From assembly GCA_013396635.1 (NCBI GenBank), contig WBMW01002322.1, positions 18,486-82,485 of the forward strand: 64,000 bases of DNA, written 5' to 3'. Within the stretch, counting starts at the first letter, position 1, and the number at the start of each line of letters is the position of its first letter. The translations under genes and the position numbers were made by a program. The notes beneath the pieces were generated by a model. It was not told where the DNA came from. It did not search any database and was given only the letters and a program-made list of their open reading frames with translations. Source of the stretch: Penelope pileata (taxonomy: Eukaryota; Chordata; Aves; Galliformes; Cracidae). Shown here piece after piece: positions 38,801 to 52,316 of the stretch.

Positions 38801-40729
38801 AAAGATTCACCTTCCTCGCAGCCCACCGAGTGGGATGAGACAGGCTGGAACTGCTGGATTAAAAGTTGCATATTCCAGAAATTTTCATGAATATCGGATT
38901 GGGAGAGAATTGTCCAGAACTTGCCTCCATTCAAATGATGACTTTTTTTCCCGTGGATTGCATCTGTACAATCAAGACCAAGTCTGATCCTCAAAAGCCA
39001 AAAAGTTTATGTATAATTCTAATATGTTAATATCAATATAAAAATAAAGGTGTACATGAATCAAGAAAATTTCTTATAAATAATGTATTTGTGGAAAATC
39101 TGTCAGTTTCCTACAGAATCCTGTGGAGGTATAAGTCAAGAGCTTCGTTTCTTCTGAAATATTTATTTTTATTGCTTGTCCATACTATACCTCTTCTTAT
39201 AATAACATACACAGCATTGCAGAACTGTTTCTATTCATTTCAAAACAAAGTATCATCTCTTCAATTTACCAAAGATGGTAATGTTTGTTCTATACTAAAA
39301 TGGGACAGATTCAACAAACATTTAAAAAAAAAAAAGAAAAAGAAACAAACTAGTTCTTAAACATTATGAAGTAACATGCTGCTTAAAAGAATTACACAGT
39401 TCTGATATTGGTTATCTCATGTTCGCATTGGCATGTGTGTCACAGCTGGAGGATCAGTCTGAAATTTAGATTCTATGGCTTTTTTTCATGAGCTACTTGT
39501 ATGCTTGAGGTCTGAGGTGAGAAACAAGCCTTACTATAAATAAGTAAAAATAATGTTAAAGAGCATAAATTTTTAATGCAAATAAAAAAAATATGTTTAA
39601 TATTTATTTTATTTTGCAGGAAAGAAAGATTACACTGAGCATACTACATGTGGATATTTAAATGAAAATTAAACCAATTTTGAAATATAATGAAAATTAT
39701 TGTCTTTTGATATCTATATAGATGGATAATTAAATCATGTATCAGCACTATCAGAAGCCAAAATAATAAACAGAGCACAATGAACTGAACGCTTTACCTC
39801 AATTGTGTAACTACAGCATTTTATGGAGGACCTGGCATTAATTCCCATGAACTTTTCACAGTGCAGTCAGCTGTCGTTCTGTCAAAATCACATCTATCAT
39901 ATTCTTTCTTTCCCACAACTAGAAAACCCATTCTCAGTTCAGATAGCCATCAGACATCCCTGGAGGAGATGCACTCACAGTCATCAGTTACATTAGCAAA
40001 GAGCGATATAACATACAACATTAAAACAATTTAAATATATGCAGCTGCATTACTTTGCATGTTGCCAAAGATTTATTTAATGCTGTATGTGAAATACGCT
40101 CTCCACCTAAATTTTGCAAAGGAAAGATAATATCAATATTGACAGAGAGTAAGGAGTGGAGGATATGAAGTGATCACCACATAAAACTTCTCCTGATGAA
40201 CTCTGCCAAAATTTCCTTTTGCATGGTGTCTGACTGGCTGAACTACTTGACAGCCAGCTTGCTGCAACAAATTAGTCTCTGTCAAAGCAAACTATTTGAT
40301 CATGAACTTACAATTTGATCCTTTTTTCGAATGTTGTCTATAAGCAACACGCAAATGCATAGAGCAAGTAGCAGCCTTGCTATGCAGTAGCAATTTCACA
40401 GCTCCTTTTTGTTAAATGATATAAAATATTCCTTAAAGATATTGAGGATTCAGATAGCAGAGCTCATCTGAAGGAAGGGACCATGAACAGTGCCACTGCT
40501 GCACTGCAGAACAACCAGTGCTGCTTACAACCTGTCTTCTTCACACAGTCAACCTTCACTATTTCACAATGCACAACAGACAATGTCACCATACATGTTT
40601 TCATGCCGAGAGAAACAGCACTCCCCAACATGTTCTTTTCGACAGGGCAGAGGCTTAAAGATCATCACTGAAATACTCATTATAATTTCGTTTTCTTTTT
40701 AATACCCATAGTTAGCCATTCATAATTCT
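38801..40729 (-). other. Intron sequence, no gene
   Basis: AT-rich intron with an A-rich tract at about 39323-39348. No exon or recognised transposon. Confidence 0.6.
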
Positions 40730-41281
40730 TGTGGTCATTTCACCCAGCAGATAGCTAAGTCCCACACGTTTGTTTGCCCAACCTCACCCCTCCCCAGGTG
40801 GGATAGAGGAGAGAATTAAGAGACAAATGCAGCAGAACTCGTGATTTGGGATAAAAGCTATTCACTAGGACAGCAAAAGAAGTAAAGAAATAACAGTAAT
40901 CATACATATATATATACACACAAAAATAGATGATACACAAAGCAAGGGCTCACCACCCACCCACCGATTCCCAGCCAGTCCCTGAGCAGCAGCACCCTCC
41001 CTGGCTAACTCCCCTTCCTTATATTACATAATGTCATATGGTATGGAGTATCCCTTTGGTCAGTTTGGGTCAGCTGCCCTGGTCCTGTCCCCTCCTAGCT
41101 ACTCGTGGCCCCTCACCAACCCCTTCGCTAGCAGAACGATACAAGAAGCTGAAAAACTGAAAATGTCCTTGGCTCTGTTCAGCACTGCCAGGTGTTATCA
41201 GTTTTGTTTTTCTTCTAGAACTAAAACATGGCTACATACCAGACACTATGAGAAAAGTTGTTTCTGTTAGAAACTAAGACA
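40730..41281 (-). mobile_element. Avian ERV solo LTR with a perfect 5-bp target duplication
   Basis: Read on minus, the LTR starts at 41281 with TGTCTTAG and ends at 40730 with GACCACA; on plus the left edge is tgtggtc and the right edge is ctaagaca. The interior shares long words with the LTR at 52317-52821 (atgatgtcat-like, ggtcagctgtcctggt-like, gaagctgaaa). The flanks are attct at 40725-40729 and attct at 41282-41286. A 5-bp duplication is typical of ERVL-type integrases, which is an inference here. There is no internal viral gene. The element is in the same orientation as ZNF385D. Confidence 0.85.
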
Positions 41282-44225
41282 ATTCTTCAAAGCCACCCTG
41301 TATTTTCTAAGCATTGTGCTGGTATGGTAAGAACAGTGTTTAAAGCATTCTGGAACACTAAGGTATTGGATTATTAGAGACATTAATATAACACACTACT
41401 GGCCACTTCTTGATATGCTTATGGGTGTGCTGTGATTAAAAAAATTACAGCTGAAAAACAAAACACAAACAACAAAAACCCACATTTGGAATCTGAATAT
41501 GATTTTTTTCTGAAAGCATTGACAAAAAAAGTCAGTTTTTGTTGTATAATTGTTCATTCTGTCATGTCTCATTATGTCACAGATTTTTAGTTTTAGAAAT
41601 AAAACTTAAATAGAATGATGTACTTAGCAAAATTATGCATATCACATGCATGAGAAATATAAGGGTAATGATTCTTTACATGTGGAAAAAGAGGACATTC
41701 ATTTAAAACACAGCCGTCCAACCTTATGGCTTGCCTGGGCCACACTGAGTGAAGAGGAATGATGAGATATATAATACAGTTAATAGCTAAAAGTATCAAA
41801 ACTTTTTTCATTTTTTTTCTATTTTTTATTTAAACATATAAAAAATAAGGCAAGAATACCATAAAACTAGTGGGATTGACCTTGTTTTTGTGTAACTAAT
41901 GAACATGTTAACTCATTCACTTATTTTATGAAATAACACAAGTCCAAGTTTAAAAATTAAATAAGAAAACTTATACATCTGCTTAATAACAAAAATCACT
42001 TGTCTTCACAGGGACACACACGTGTAGGTAGGTTGAAATATTATCAACAATCACTGCATTTTACTTTCCAAGTGGCACAAACACATGTAACATGCAATAC
42101 ATGTGGGTTTCAATTTGACTGAATGTGTGTGGCAGGTACAACAGGCAGAGCTAGCACTGAACTATGCCCTCCCCTCCACAGCATTCCACTGCCACCTATG
42201 CAGTTCACACTCACACAATGTGCAATCGACTCATGACAAATATTGCTAAAAATCACATAATAATGTTGTAAATTTACGATCTTGTGGATCCGCATTACTA
42301 GCTGTCCAGGGCTGCATGTGCCCCATGGACCACAGGGTGGACATAGGTGATTCAAAATATCTTGAAAAGTCACTGAAAATATCTGTATAGAATAATAGAA
42401 ATACTAAGTTATAGTTGCCCACAAATATTAAAAGATGACAATTCAAGTCTGTAAATATGTAGAATATGAAGCAGATGAAAAAAAAAGTGATGCAAATAAA
42501 AAATGAAAAAGATAAAGAAATTTTGAAAAAAAAAAAGGAACTAAAACAGTAGACCTTTTAATATTTTGAATTGTAGTATATGACTGAGTTTCCAAATATC
42601 TTTCCTAGAATTCAGAAACTAAGGAACTTGGCTGTTACATACCTTCTCAGTTAGACCAATACTGAAATTAAAAATACTACAACTTCCCTTTCCTTCTGCT
42701 CTCATCCTGATATAAAGAAATAATTATACTTACATGGAAAAAAAAAAACAGGAAACAGGTTATGAGAAAAATTGAAAGCTCATTATAATAAGGATAGCAG
42801 TGAAAAATAGAATTCTGTAATTTTTGCAGATTTTCCAGGCAGGATAAAGACCGTTACATGATTGGTGTGTATGTGATGAATTTCAAAAGCAGGCATTTAT
42901 CTTGCATTTTTGATCATCTCATCCCTTTCTCTGTCTGCTTATCTCTCCCACCCAGATCTGTGTATACCATTCAAAGCTCTGCAGATTCTGTAGATCAATG
43001 ATTTATCAGAAAAAAAAAGCCAAAGAACTACAGCCAGAGATATCTACTTCCATTCTAACAAATGTGGAATAAGGAAATGTCTCCACAAAAATAACCAGTC
43101 TAAAATGCAACACTGTCAAGCAATAATGCATTTAAGATCCTTGTATCACTATGCTGTGATGACAGAAATTTTACACCACTTGAAAGGAATCAGTGGTCCA
43201 TCCAGCTCAATATCCTGTCCCCAACAGTAGCTGACACTATCAACTTAAAAGGAAAACCAAATTAAAACAAAAACGAAACAACACAACACAATAACACCAC
43301 TCTTTTAGTAGAGTGCATCTGTTTTCCAGTCCTTAACAAAGGATTTCCATTTAGGACTACAGACAGAAAATGGAGCAAGTATCTGATATCCCTAGCAAGA
43401 TAACAAAAGACAAACAAAAAACAAAACAAAAGATAAACAAAAAGAGGGAAGCCTCCAAAAGAATTGTGGTTTTTAAACCTGTCTGATACCAATCAGTACT
43501 AATCAGAATGCTATCATTTCAGGATCATTTCAGGAGGGATGGAGAACTCACAAGGAGCAAGAAGGAATGAGTACTGTAAACAAACAAACAAAAATGAACC
43601 TGTGTGAAATACAAAACTCTTTCTACATCAAAATACTAGCCAAATGTTCAAATTCTTCCTGACATTTAATGCTTATTCCCTTATGTCTTATTATAGCTAT
43701 TGCTGTTACATTCTATTACATCATAATGTCAGGGTTTTTTCCATCAACTTAATGAAAACTGTTAGACTGTGAGGACTGAGTGTAACTGGATGTCCACCTC
43801 TTCTGATCCCAAAACAGATGAGCTCCTAGCTCTGTGTGTATGCCCTGACTTTACATTTGAGGATGGTACAGATGAATGGTGAAAATGCTGATGAAATGAT
43901 CACACATCAGTGGGGTCTGGTCACTAAACTACAGTTCAGCTACAGTTTGGGGATCAAAGCAAGCAAACGACAAAAACCATAACTTCTCCCAACAGGCTCA
44001 AAATTTGATTGCTAAAACTACTTAGGAAAAAGGAGGTTCAGCTATCACACATGCCAAACAGTGTCGTCTGCAATAGTGGTGAGACTATTACTCTCTTACA
44101 GCCTTTTGGAATTCATGATTTGGCATTTCCATCTCTAAATATTCACTCTGAGAGCTTCAGAGGGATATATTCAGAGCAGACCTCACATATACCAACAGCT
44201 TAGCTGAAAATCGTAAAATAGATTC
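41282..44225 (-). other. Intron sequence, no gene
   Basis: AT-rich intron with A-rich tracts near 42478-42540 and 43380-43440. At about 43180-43250 the text ggtccatccagctcaatatc plus ctgtccccaacagtagc resembles a widely dispersed old amniote repeat, recalled from memory only. No exon. Confidence 0.5.
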
Positions 44226-44990
44226 AATCACAGAATCAGAAAGGCTTGCATTGGAAAGGACATTAAAGATCATCCATTTCCAACATCCCTCCCATGGGCA
44301 GGATTGCCACCCACTGGATCAGGCTGCCCAGGGCCCCATTCAACCTGGCCTTGAACACCTCCAGAAATGGGGCATTCGCAGCTTCTCTGGGCAACCTGTT
44401 CTAGTGCCTCATCACCCTCTGAGTGAAAAATTTGCCTCCAACATCTAATCTAAATCTCCCCTCTTTTAGTTTAAAGCCATTCTCCCTTGTCCTATCACTA
44501 TCAGACCATGTAAAAAGTCAGTCTCCTTCTTATAGTCAGTCTCCTGACTATAAGCTCCCTTTAAGTATTGGAAGGCCACAATGAGGTCTCCCAGAAGCCT
44601 TCTCTTCAAGCTTAATAAGCTCAGCTCACTCAGCTTTTCTTCATAGGAGAGGTGTTCTAACCCTCTGATCACCTTCATGGCCCTACTCTGGACCTCCTCC
44701 AACAGTTCTGCATCCTTCTTGTGGATGCAGAACGGGGTCCCAGATCTGGGTGCAATACCCCAAATGAGGCCTCACAAGGACAGAGCAGAGGTGGACAATC
44801 ATGTCCCTCACCCTGCTGGCCACCCCTCTTGCACCCTTCCTGGTGGGTGAAAAGCTTGACGTGAGACAGCAGTGTGCAGCAGTTGGTTTTCCAGGCTGCA
44901 AGCACGCACTGCTGGTTCATCTCAAGTTTTTCACCCAGCAGGACCCTCATGTCCTTCTCCTCAGGGCTGTTCTCAGTGACATACAACCAG
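44226..44990 (-). mobile_element. CR1 LINE fragment, RT C-terminus to 3' end, with an internal inverted duplication
   Basis: The left edge (aatcacagaatcag) is the CR1 3' tail in reverse. On minus, frames read LEHLSYEEKLSELSLLSLKR and EDLIVAFQYLK-like words, preceded by ENSPEEKDMRVLLGEKLEMN. These are conserved parts of CR1 ORF2 downstream of the RT domain. The frames are broken by indels and by an inverted 39-nt duplication (44839-44877 against 44902-44942). It is 5'-truncated, as CR1 copies usually are. Confidence 0.92.
44839..44942. repeat. Inverted duplication inside the CR1
   Basis: The segment 44839-44877 (tggtgggtgaaaagcttgac onward) is the reverse complement of 44902-44942 (ending agtttttcacccagcagg), with an estimated 80-85 percent identity by eye and a 24-nt spacer. 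In CR1 as I know it, only the second copy belongs at this place. Confidence 0.75.
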
Positions 44991-47900
44991 ATATATTAAA
45001 AAAAGTGCGTAACTTGTGAGTTGTTTTTACATTTTCACATCATTTTTCTCATCCAAAACTAGAAGGATAATAATTCATGTGGCTTTATGCCTGAAACATT
45101 CTGCATGAAATAACTTGGAAACCAAGTCAAACCATATTTGCCACCTATCGATAACATTCTGACAGTACAAGCTGACCAGGCACAACATTTTAACATTCAT
45201 CATATGTTTTTTAACATTGTTAGAAGAATTATACCACATGATTTAATGTGTTTTAGTCCTCATAATCTACAACATCTCAGGAACCTGAAAAATATCTCTG
45301 TCTAATGGTCTTTCTTAGTTTTCCTTCAGTTTTGCTGGTATTTCTGCATGTACAAGTCCTCTGAACGTGACTCATTCTAGACTGCCTTTTTGTGAACCTT
45401 TTAAATCTCTGCCTTTTTTAACATCTCAGATTATACACGTGCTCAAAATTGCATACAGATGTCCAAACAGAATGTTAAAAGCCCCTCAGAGCATTAAAAT
45501 AATTTTCTCTGCATTGCACTCTATCCTTCTCTTAAAATACTATCAGTCTTTTGTTTGCCTTTTCATCTTCACTTATGCGTAATACTGAGTTTGATTCCTT
45601 GATTGTCTACTGTCGCATGCATATATTACTCCTAATCTATGTCTGACAGGATATGCCTGCTTAATATATATTCCAGCTATTCTAAATCTAGTTATTCACT
45701 GTTTCACAATATGTGCCTGCCTGAAGATACATATTACATTTCCCTACTATAGTTTCATAATCAAATAAGTCTTCCAAATTAAATTTGTTTCTTTTATATT
45801 AAAGGGCTGACGTACATTTTTTTAATAAAAGGAGATCATTTTTTGATGTTATATGGTTGTCCATAACTACCCCATTTATTTCATTTACATGTTAAGTGAT
45901 GGTGCAAATCAAAGAGCTATTATTTTGATGAACAGCTAATCTAACAACTATGTTCCTAGAGCAGGTAACAAATTCATTCTTTCATGCTGATAAAAACTAT
46001 TTTAGCCTAAGCTATTGACCTAAGATTTTGGCAAACATAGATGCAATGAACTCAATCAGTCAACACAATGAAGGCTCAAATTATTTTTTTTCCTTCCAAG
46101 TACAACTAATCATGCAATTTTTGCACTTAAAACAGCAAAGGAAGGTCAAAGCAATGACTGGAGATCAGTTTTCAAAGCTGCTATGCAGTTTAATTTTGGT
46201 GACAATGATAGAAAACCTAAATGTGCTTATTTTGTTCGCAGAATGAAAATTCTGGCACTTATAAAGCTACTGTGCAACATATTAGTAATCCTTATACGAA
46301 TAAATGAATTCTAAGGCACAAAGTTTCATCAACATGTTCTGTTTAGTTTAAACATGAGTTGAAAATATTAGGAATTATAAATATTGCCTAATGCCAGGCT
46401 GAAAAGAGTACCTGTTTTTTGTTTTGTTTTGTTTTTCAGGGAAAAAAGTAAACCACAGAACTATAACAATTATTAATTGAAAAGCATATTATATCAAGGA
46501 ATAAATTCCTGTTGCCTGGGTAAAACTAATTCCTACTTCATAGCTAGAAATTTGGAAAATTTCATTTTGATTTCCTTTGAAATATCACTATGAAACGAGA
46601 AGAAGCCAAAACGAGTAACACATGTACATAGAATAAAAGACAGCACATGAAAGATAGAACTGTAATTTTTCTATCTGGATAAAGGTTTCTAGAGCCTTAT
46701 GGAAGACTGCTGTGGATTTCAACTTGTATAGTAAAATAATAAGTTTTCATATTTTTTGTACTTTTAAAAATTTCATTTGTAACTATCTGGAGTTAATAGA
46801 GTGTTGCAGTCCAAGGAGATCTGTCTCTGACTGACAGATTGAGGACAAGAAGAATAGGGGATAGTGGCAGTACAAAAACATAGAGCTGCAGCAGAGAATA
46901 CAAAAGGGGGATAAGATAAAACATAAATACACGAGAAAATAGAAGAGCAGAACACAGTTAACAGAAGCTCTGACGGAATTTTCTCTAGCCTTTCTTTGAC
47001 TCTTCTGTCCAGAAATGCCTTTAAAAGTAGGAGAAACAGGGTTCACTGCCCGTTGCCGTGTGTTAGCTGAAAGCAATGGGTCCAGTCAGCTATAATCATT
47101 AACATCCTTCTCTAGAGAGGATTTTCAACAGTCCAGTGATAGATAATGAAGTTACCATGATTTAAATGAGACCATAAGTAATGTCACATCAAGATAAAAG
47201 GGAGGAGAGAAAGTAGGAAGAAAGTAGGAAAATAGGTAGGAAGGAAAGGAGGAAGATCTAAGCACCATTTGAGTCCAATCTGTATCCTAGAACAACTGCT
47301 GATTAGATGATGGGCTGAAATATAGTCCTGAAAGACTTTTTTCTGTTTTGTTGCTGGATTGCATTCCTTCAGCTGCTTCTAAATTACAGCAATCCACACT
47401 AGCTCTTTTTAATCATTTGCTCTCTTTTGAAACTAATTACTAGGACCCGTTGACGTGCTCTTTGGTCTTTACACTGCGTATGGCATGCACCCACATTAAC
47501 GTGTATCCACATTAATTCATTCTACTTAAATGACTTGTTTGAAAACTACAAAGGACATCAGACTTTTGAGAAAATCAGGAATTATAGGTCCCCTTCATAA
47601 ATATTTAGTTAAAAACAAAATTAACTTTTTGTGAAGGAATCTCATTGTCACCTTGGGCTGAAAGTTTACGAGTGACATGCCTAAAACATACAAAACAGCA
47701 AATTACAATTAGACGTTAAATATCTATTAATACATCCCTACAATAATCCTTTGACATGCAAAAGCAAGAAGACTATATCTATAGTTTATTACCAACACAA
47801 TTCCTTTGAGTTTGTTTAGTTTGATAATTTTTTTTTTCTCTCTGCAGATGGTAGGTCATTAGAACTTTCCTGAATAACTGCTATAAAAAAGTGTATTTTC

Positions 47901-50239
47901 ATAATTTACATTGATTTTTAATACATATTCTAAATGAGTAGAGACCTCTCAAGAATTAGTTTGGTTTTTCTTTTTCACCATACAAGTTTAAACATTAAGG
48001 GTTTTAATTAACATTAGAAGAATTTTCCACCTGTGACCTAAAATCTACATGGCTCCTAGTATTGGTTAAATTAGTGAAATAACTTAAATAACTTATCCTT
48101 GGTAATATTTACATGGCCTGCCAGAAAACTTTGAGCATGAAAATAATAAAGACAGAAGAATATTTAATTAGTACTTGCTAGGAATGCTCTCTCCCCCTTG
48201 GCTAGGACATCAAAGTTAAATCATTATCTGACCATATTCTAAATGTTTTCTTTACCTAATGTAAATGCATAGAGAGAATGCATTCTATTTGACAAGCCAT
48301 TTTTGGTCCACTTTAGGAAAAAAATCACGATGAATGTCATAGCTACCCATTATGGATGACATTTTGAATTGTACTGTTCTCTGAATGAGCACTAATAGTT
48401 TAGAATGCTACAGTCAATATGCAAAGCTATGTGAAATAAATTCCAAATGGAATAGAAAATATATCATATTAATACATCTTGAGAAGAAAAACAAACCAAA
48501 AAAACCTGCAGTTCAGCGGTAGATATGGTCTTTCACTCAGAAGGTTCTGCAACAAGAATATTTAGTAAGAAATGTATCCATTTAGATGTCAACAGGTGAG
48601 ATCTGAAAAGATTCATGTTTGAATCTTTATTTTTTTCTTCATTCCTTTACATTGACTATGTACATAAATTATACATCTAAATGAATATTTATGGAAGCCT
48701 CCATGGATTTGAACACACAAACAGGATGATTTTAAATGAATTTAAGTGAAGAAGAAATATTCAGACATTTTTACCTGATAAAATCACAGCCAAAACACTT
48801 CTGCAAAAGGAGTAATTCAGAAAGAAAAGTGGCACAGATGAGAATTAATTTCACATGTATGTTAATGAAAAATGTCTTGTTCTTTTTAGCCTGTACAACT
48901 TAAGCCTGTCAAACGTTAAATAAAACTTTGATTAGTTCAGGTACTGACATTTAGAAAAGTTGATATTTGTTCTGAGTTGATGTGCAAGAGTATGAGAGAC
49001 ACTGTAGTTTCACTCTTCTCTTAGGATAAAACATAAGTACGAAATCTCAATTACTATCCCATGGAACAGTTTTGATGTCATTTAGTAAAAACTAACCAAT
49101 GCCCCAAAATATCCATTTTCAAGTAACTTTCATAATTGCTAAGTTATTTAATTTCTTTGATATTTTTCTAAAATAGATTTGCTTGCTGTACTGGATTACA
49201 GAAGAATACTTAAATGGAACACCTGGCTTTCTGGAATTAATTTAGGGAAACACAGAACAGGTTATGTTCATGAAAACTTACAGATGGAAAAAGAGACTTA
49301 TTTTCTTACAGTATGTCTATACACTGATAATACTCAGAAACAATACTAAACTGCTTTAGTTAATGAGATTTCAACCTTGTATGCAGTAATTAGAACAGCA
49401 CTGATGAATACATTTGAAACGGCAGAAGTCCCAAATCTTGGACCTGAGTGGACTTCCTTTACAAAGACAGGAAGACAGATGCCAACATTTTTAGAGGTTT
49501 CTCATTTCACTGCAATTTGTAAGGAAGCAACACTCATCTGAACGATATTCACTTTCATTCCCAAGAGTATTTTGTTATAAATAGTTTCACTTAAGTAAAC
49601 TCATTATTTCCTGATGATGAAGAGGAAAGACTGAAACTCCTATTGTCAGATGGATCATTTGAAGTCACTTTTTCTTCTTTCTTGAAATATGAAATCAAAA
49701 GTAGTCAAGGATATAAAATTCACTGTTTAAAGAATTTAAGAAGAAAATAAAATCCACAATAAGAAATAACTTTATATAAAACTGTCCATGAACTGATGGG
49801 AGAGAGGAGAGGAGAATCAGTAGTCATTTTTCACATATCTCAGTAAAAAAAATGACTGTTGCTGAACAATGTATTAAAGCAATCTTTTTTTTCATAGAAT
49901 CAACAAAATTATGCTGTGAGGACTGACAGCAGCCATAATCACTTTCCTGGTAAATAACATATGGCTAAGTCCAACTTATTCACAGATATAACTTTTCAGT
50001 AAAACAATTAAATTAAAGCAAGTTCTCAGGAAACTGTCACCTCCACTTGAGTATGTTGACACTCAAACACACACATTGAATACAGAGTCTAACAAAGCTG
50101 CACCTTCTGCCTTTCTCTAATTCTTCAGTGATCTTTTTTTCACATAGGAACATGTATAGCCAAAACCATAAACAACTTGTCAGCCCTAAGTATCTTCCTC
50201 AAAGCTCTTACCAAAGGTGAAAACATTCGTTGTTCTCTA
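44991..50239 (-). other. Intron sequence, no gene
   Basis: About 5.2 kb of AT-rich intron. A GA-rich tract is near 47205-47255. A small hairpin at about 48606-48629 has 9-bp arms (AAAGATTCA and TGAATCTTT). No exon or recognised transposon. Confidence 0.6.
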
Positions 50240-51521
50240 CAAGAGCTGTTCGGAAAGTAATGCCTCCTATTTTGCTACATTGGCTCACAATGTCAGAGGT
50301 GGATGTTGGTGGGATAGCAGTAGAGCTTGAACCTTCAGCCAATATTCTCTTACATTTTGCTGCTTTGAGACAGGTGGCAGCAGAGGGGCAGCCTGACAAA
50401 ATGCCATCTGACACGGAACTCTGTATTAAGCAAAGGTATGGAATTGAATGCTTCCATGCTGAAAAAATTGCACCCATTGACATTCATCAACACTTGCTGA
50501 ATGTTTATGGAGATCAAACAGTGGATGTTAGCACACTGAGGTGGTAGGTGGTGTATTTCAGCAGTGGCAACAGCATGTGATAGACAAGCCATATTCTGGA
50601 CAGTCATGTATAGCTCTCACACCATAAAATGACGAGCATCTCAATCAGCTCATCTGCATGCATCAGCAGATTATGATCAGAGAACTGTGTACAGATATGA
50701 ATATTGGCTTCAGTGCATTGGAAACGATGGTGACAACATCAGAGTTTGCACCAAGTGGGGCCCACAAATGCCCACATGGCAACAGAAAGAATACTGTAGG
50801 CAGGCTTGCCAGGATCTACTGAACCAATATGTGGCTAAAAGTGACAGCTTCCTGGATCACATCACTACTCATGATGAGATGTGGTGTCACCACTATGAGA
50901 TGGAGTCAAAGCAGCAGTTCATGGAGTGGCAACATGCATTCTCCATCAAAGAAAAAGTTCAAGACACAGTCCTCAGTAGGTAAAGTGATGTGTACTGTCT
51001 TTTGGGATAGGAATGCATTGATTCTTCTAGATTTCTTGGAACCCAGACAACCATCAACTCCGACTGCTACACTGTGATGCTGACTAAGCTGAATGCTTGA
51101 ACTTTCAGAGTCAGGCCAGAGAAGAAGACAACTTTTCTCTGGCAACATGATAAGACCAGGCCCCATACCAGTTTGAAGATCGTGGAGTGCACTGCCAAAA
51201 TTGGCTGGACTGTCCTACCACACCCACCACATAGTCCGGATTTGGTGCCTTCTGACTTCCATCTATTTGGGCTGAGGAAAGATGGACTGACTGCATGGGC
51301 AACATTTTCCTAGCAATGACACTGTCGTAGCAGTTTTGAAACAGCAGGTGACCTCTGCTTATGCACGTTTTTATGAGTGCAGCACGCAGGCTCTTGTTCA
51401 TTGCTGGCAAAAATGCACAGTGGTAACTATGCTGAAAAAGAGCATTTTGCAGCTGAGAATTCTCTCAATCAAATAGTGTTATTGTGCTCTTTGTAGCTGT
51501 TGTAGTTTCCAGAGCAACTTA
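50240..51521 (+). pseudogene. Decayed mariner transposon (Galluhop/Mariner1_GG type), DD34D transposase
   Basis: The left end, after TA at 50238-50239, is caagagctgttcggaaagta, the mariner terminal inverted repeat. The transposase is spread over three plus frames. Early words include IDIHQHLLNVYGDQTVDVST; later come CQDLLNQY, DEMWCHHYE, GKVMCTVFWDR and ILLDFLEP, then QHDKTRPHTSLK and SPDLVPSDFHLFG. The catalytic Asp codons survive at 50873, 51149 and 51254, and the last two are 34 residues apart, which defines the mariner DD34D class. A nonsense codon near 50546 and frameshifts make it inactive. The right end keeps gtagtttcc then agagcaactta, followed by TA; about 30 bp of the 3' repeat seem to be missing. 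The element is antisense to ZNF385D. Confidence 0.93.
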
Positions 51522-52119
51522 TACATTTTCAACTTTTCAAGCCACTAAATGTTAAACATAAACAGTATATATAGGATTAAGAGTCTGAATGTTCCTGCAG
51601 CTATTCAAAGATTATTCTTATACGATGAAGAGTGATCTTCTGCAAGAAAAACAGTTGCTTTTGGCTTAGCTGTGAGCTTGCTGTGCTTCTTATGTCAAGC
51701 TAAGGATAATAGATGAAAATGCTGCATATGTATATGAGTAGCTTGGGAGGGAAACAGATGTTTTAAATTGGCCTCTGTGAAGCACTAAGAGTGCAGATGG
51801 GGAATATGCTATTAAAACATAGTCTTTATATTACTTTTACTACCTCTAGTCTAAAGGAAACAGAGACCTGTTAAGGACTACCTTGTTTGGAGAATCATTT
51901 AGGCCAAACATTAGTAGATTCTTTGCTAATAAAACATGTTTAGAAAGCATCCCAGAGTAATGTACTATATAGCAAGCTAGAAATAGGCTATTACAGCTGT
52001 GAAACGTAAGAGGCATAGCAGAGCCAGTATCTTTTTTCTTGACTGTCACTTCTAGTTTCAGAAGCATGCTCTTTTCAGAAAGGCTAGAAGGTGTAGATGT
52101 AGGAAATTAATTACGTATT
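51522..52119 (-). other. Intron sequence, no gene
   Basis: About 600 bp of AT-rich intron between the mariner and the partial LTR. Nothing recognised. Confidence 0.6.
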
Positions 52120-52214
52120 TGTTCTGGTTTCAGCAGGCAGGCCTGGAAACCCCACACAGCCTTTTGCTCACCCCCCCCCTCCTCCCAGCTGGGATGGGGG
52201 AGAGAATCGAGAAA
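52120..52214 (-). mobile_element. Partial avian ERV LTR, cut at an N
   Basis: The text cccacacagccttttgctca, then a C-run and gctgggatgggggagagaatcgagaaa, matches the left (3') portion of the LTR family at 52317 and 40730. It ends at an N (52215), and the rest of the LTR is not seen before the complete copy starts at 52317. Confidence 0.55.
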
Positions 52215-52316
52215 NGGAATAAGAAAGTAGTGCGAAAGATAGAAGCTCAAGTTTGGTTCCTACTGGTACTCTTCTAAAGGAATATGGTTACTAATGTCAG
52301 TAACAGTGCAAGATAT

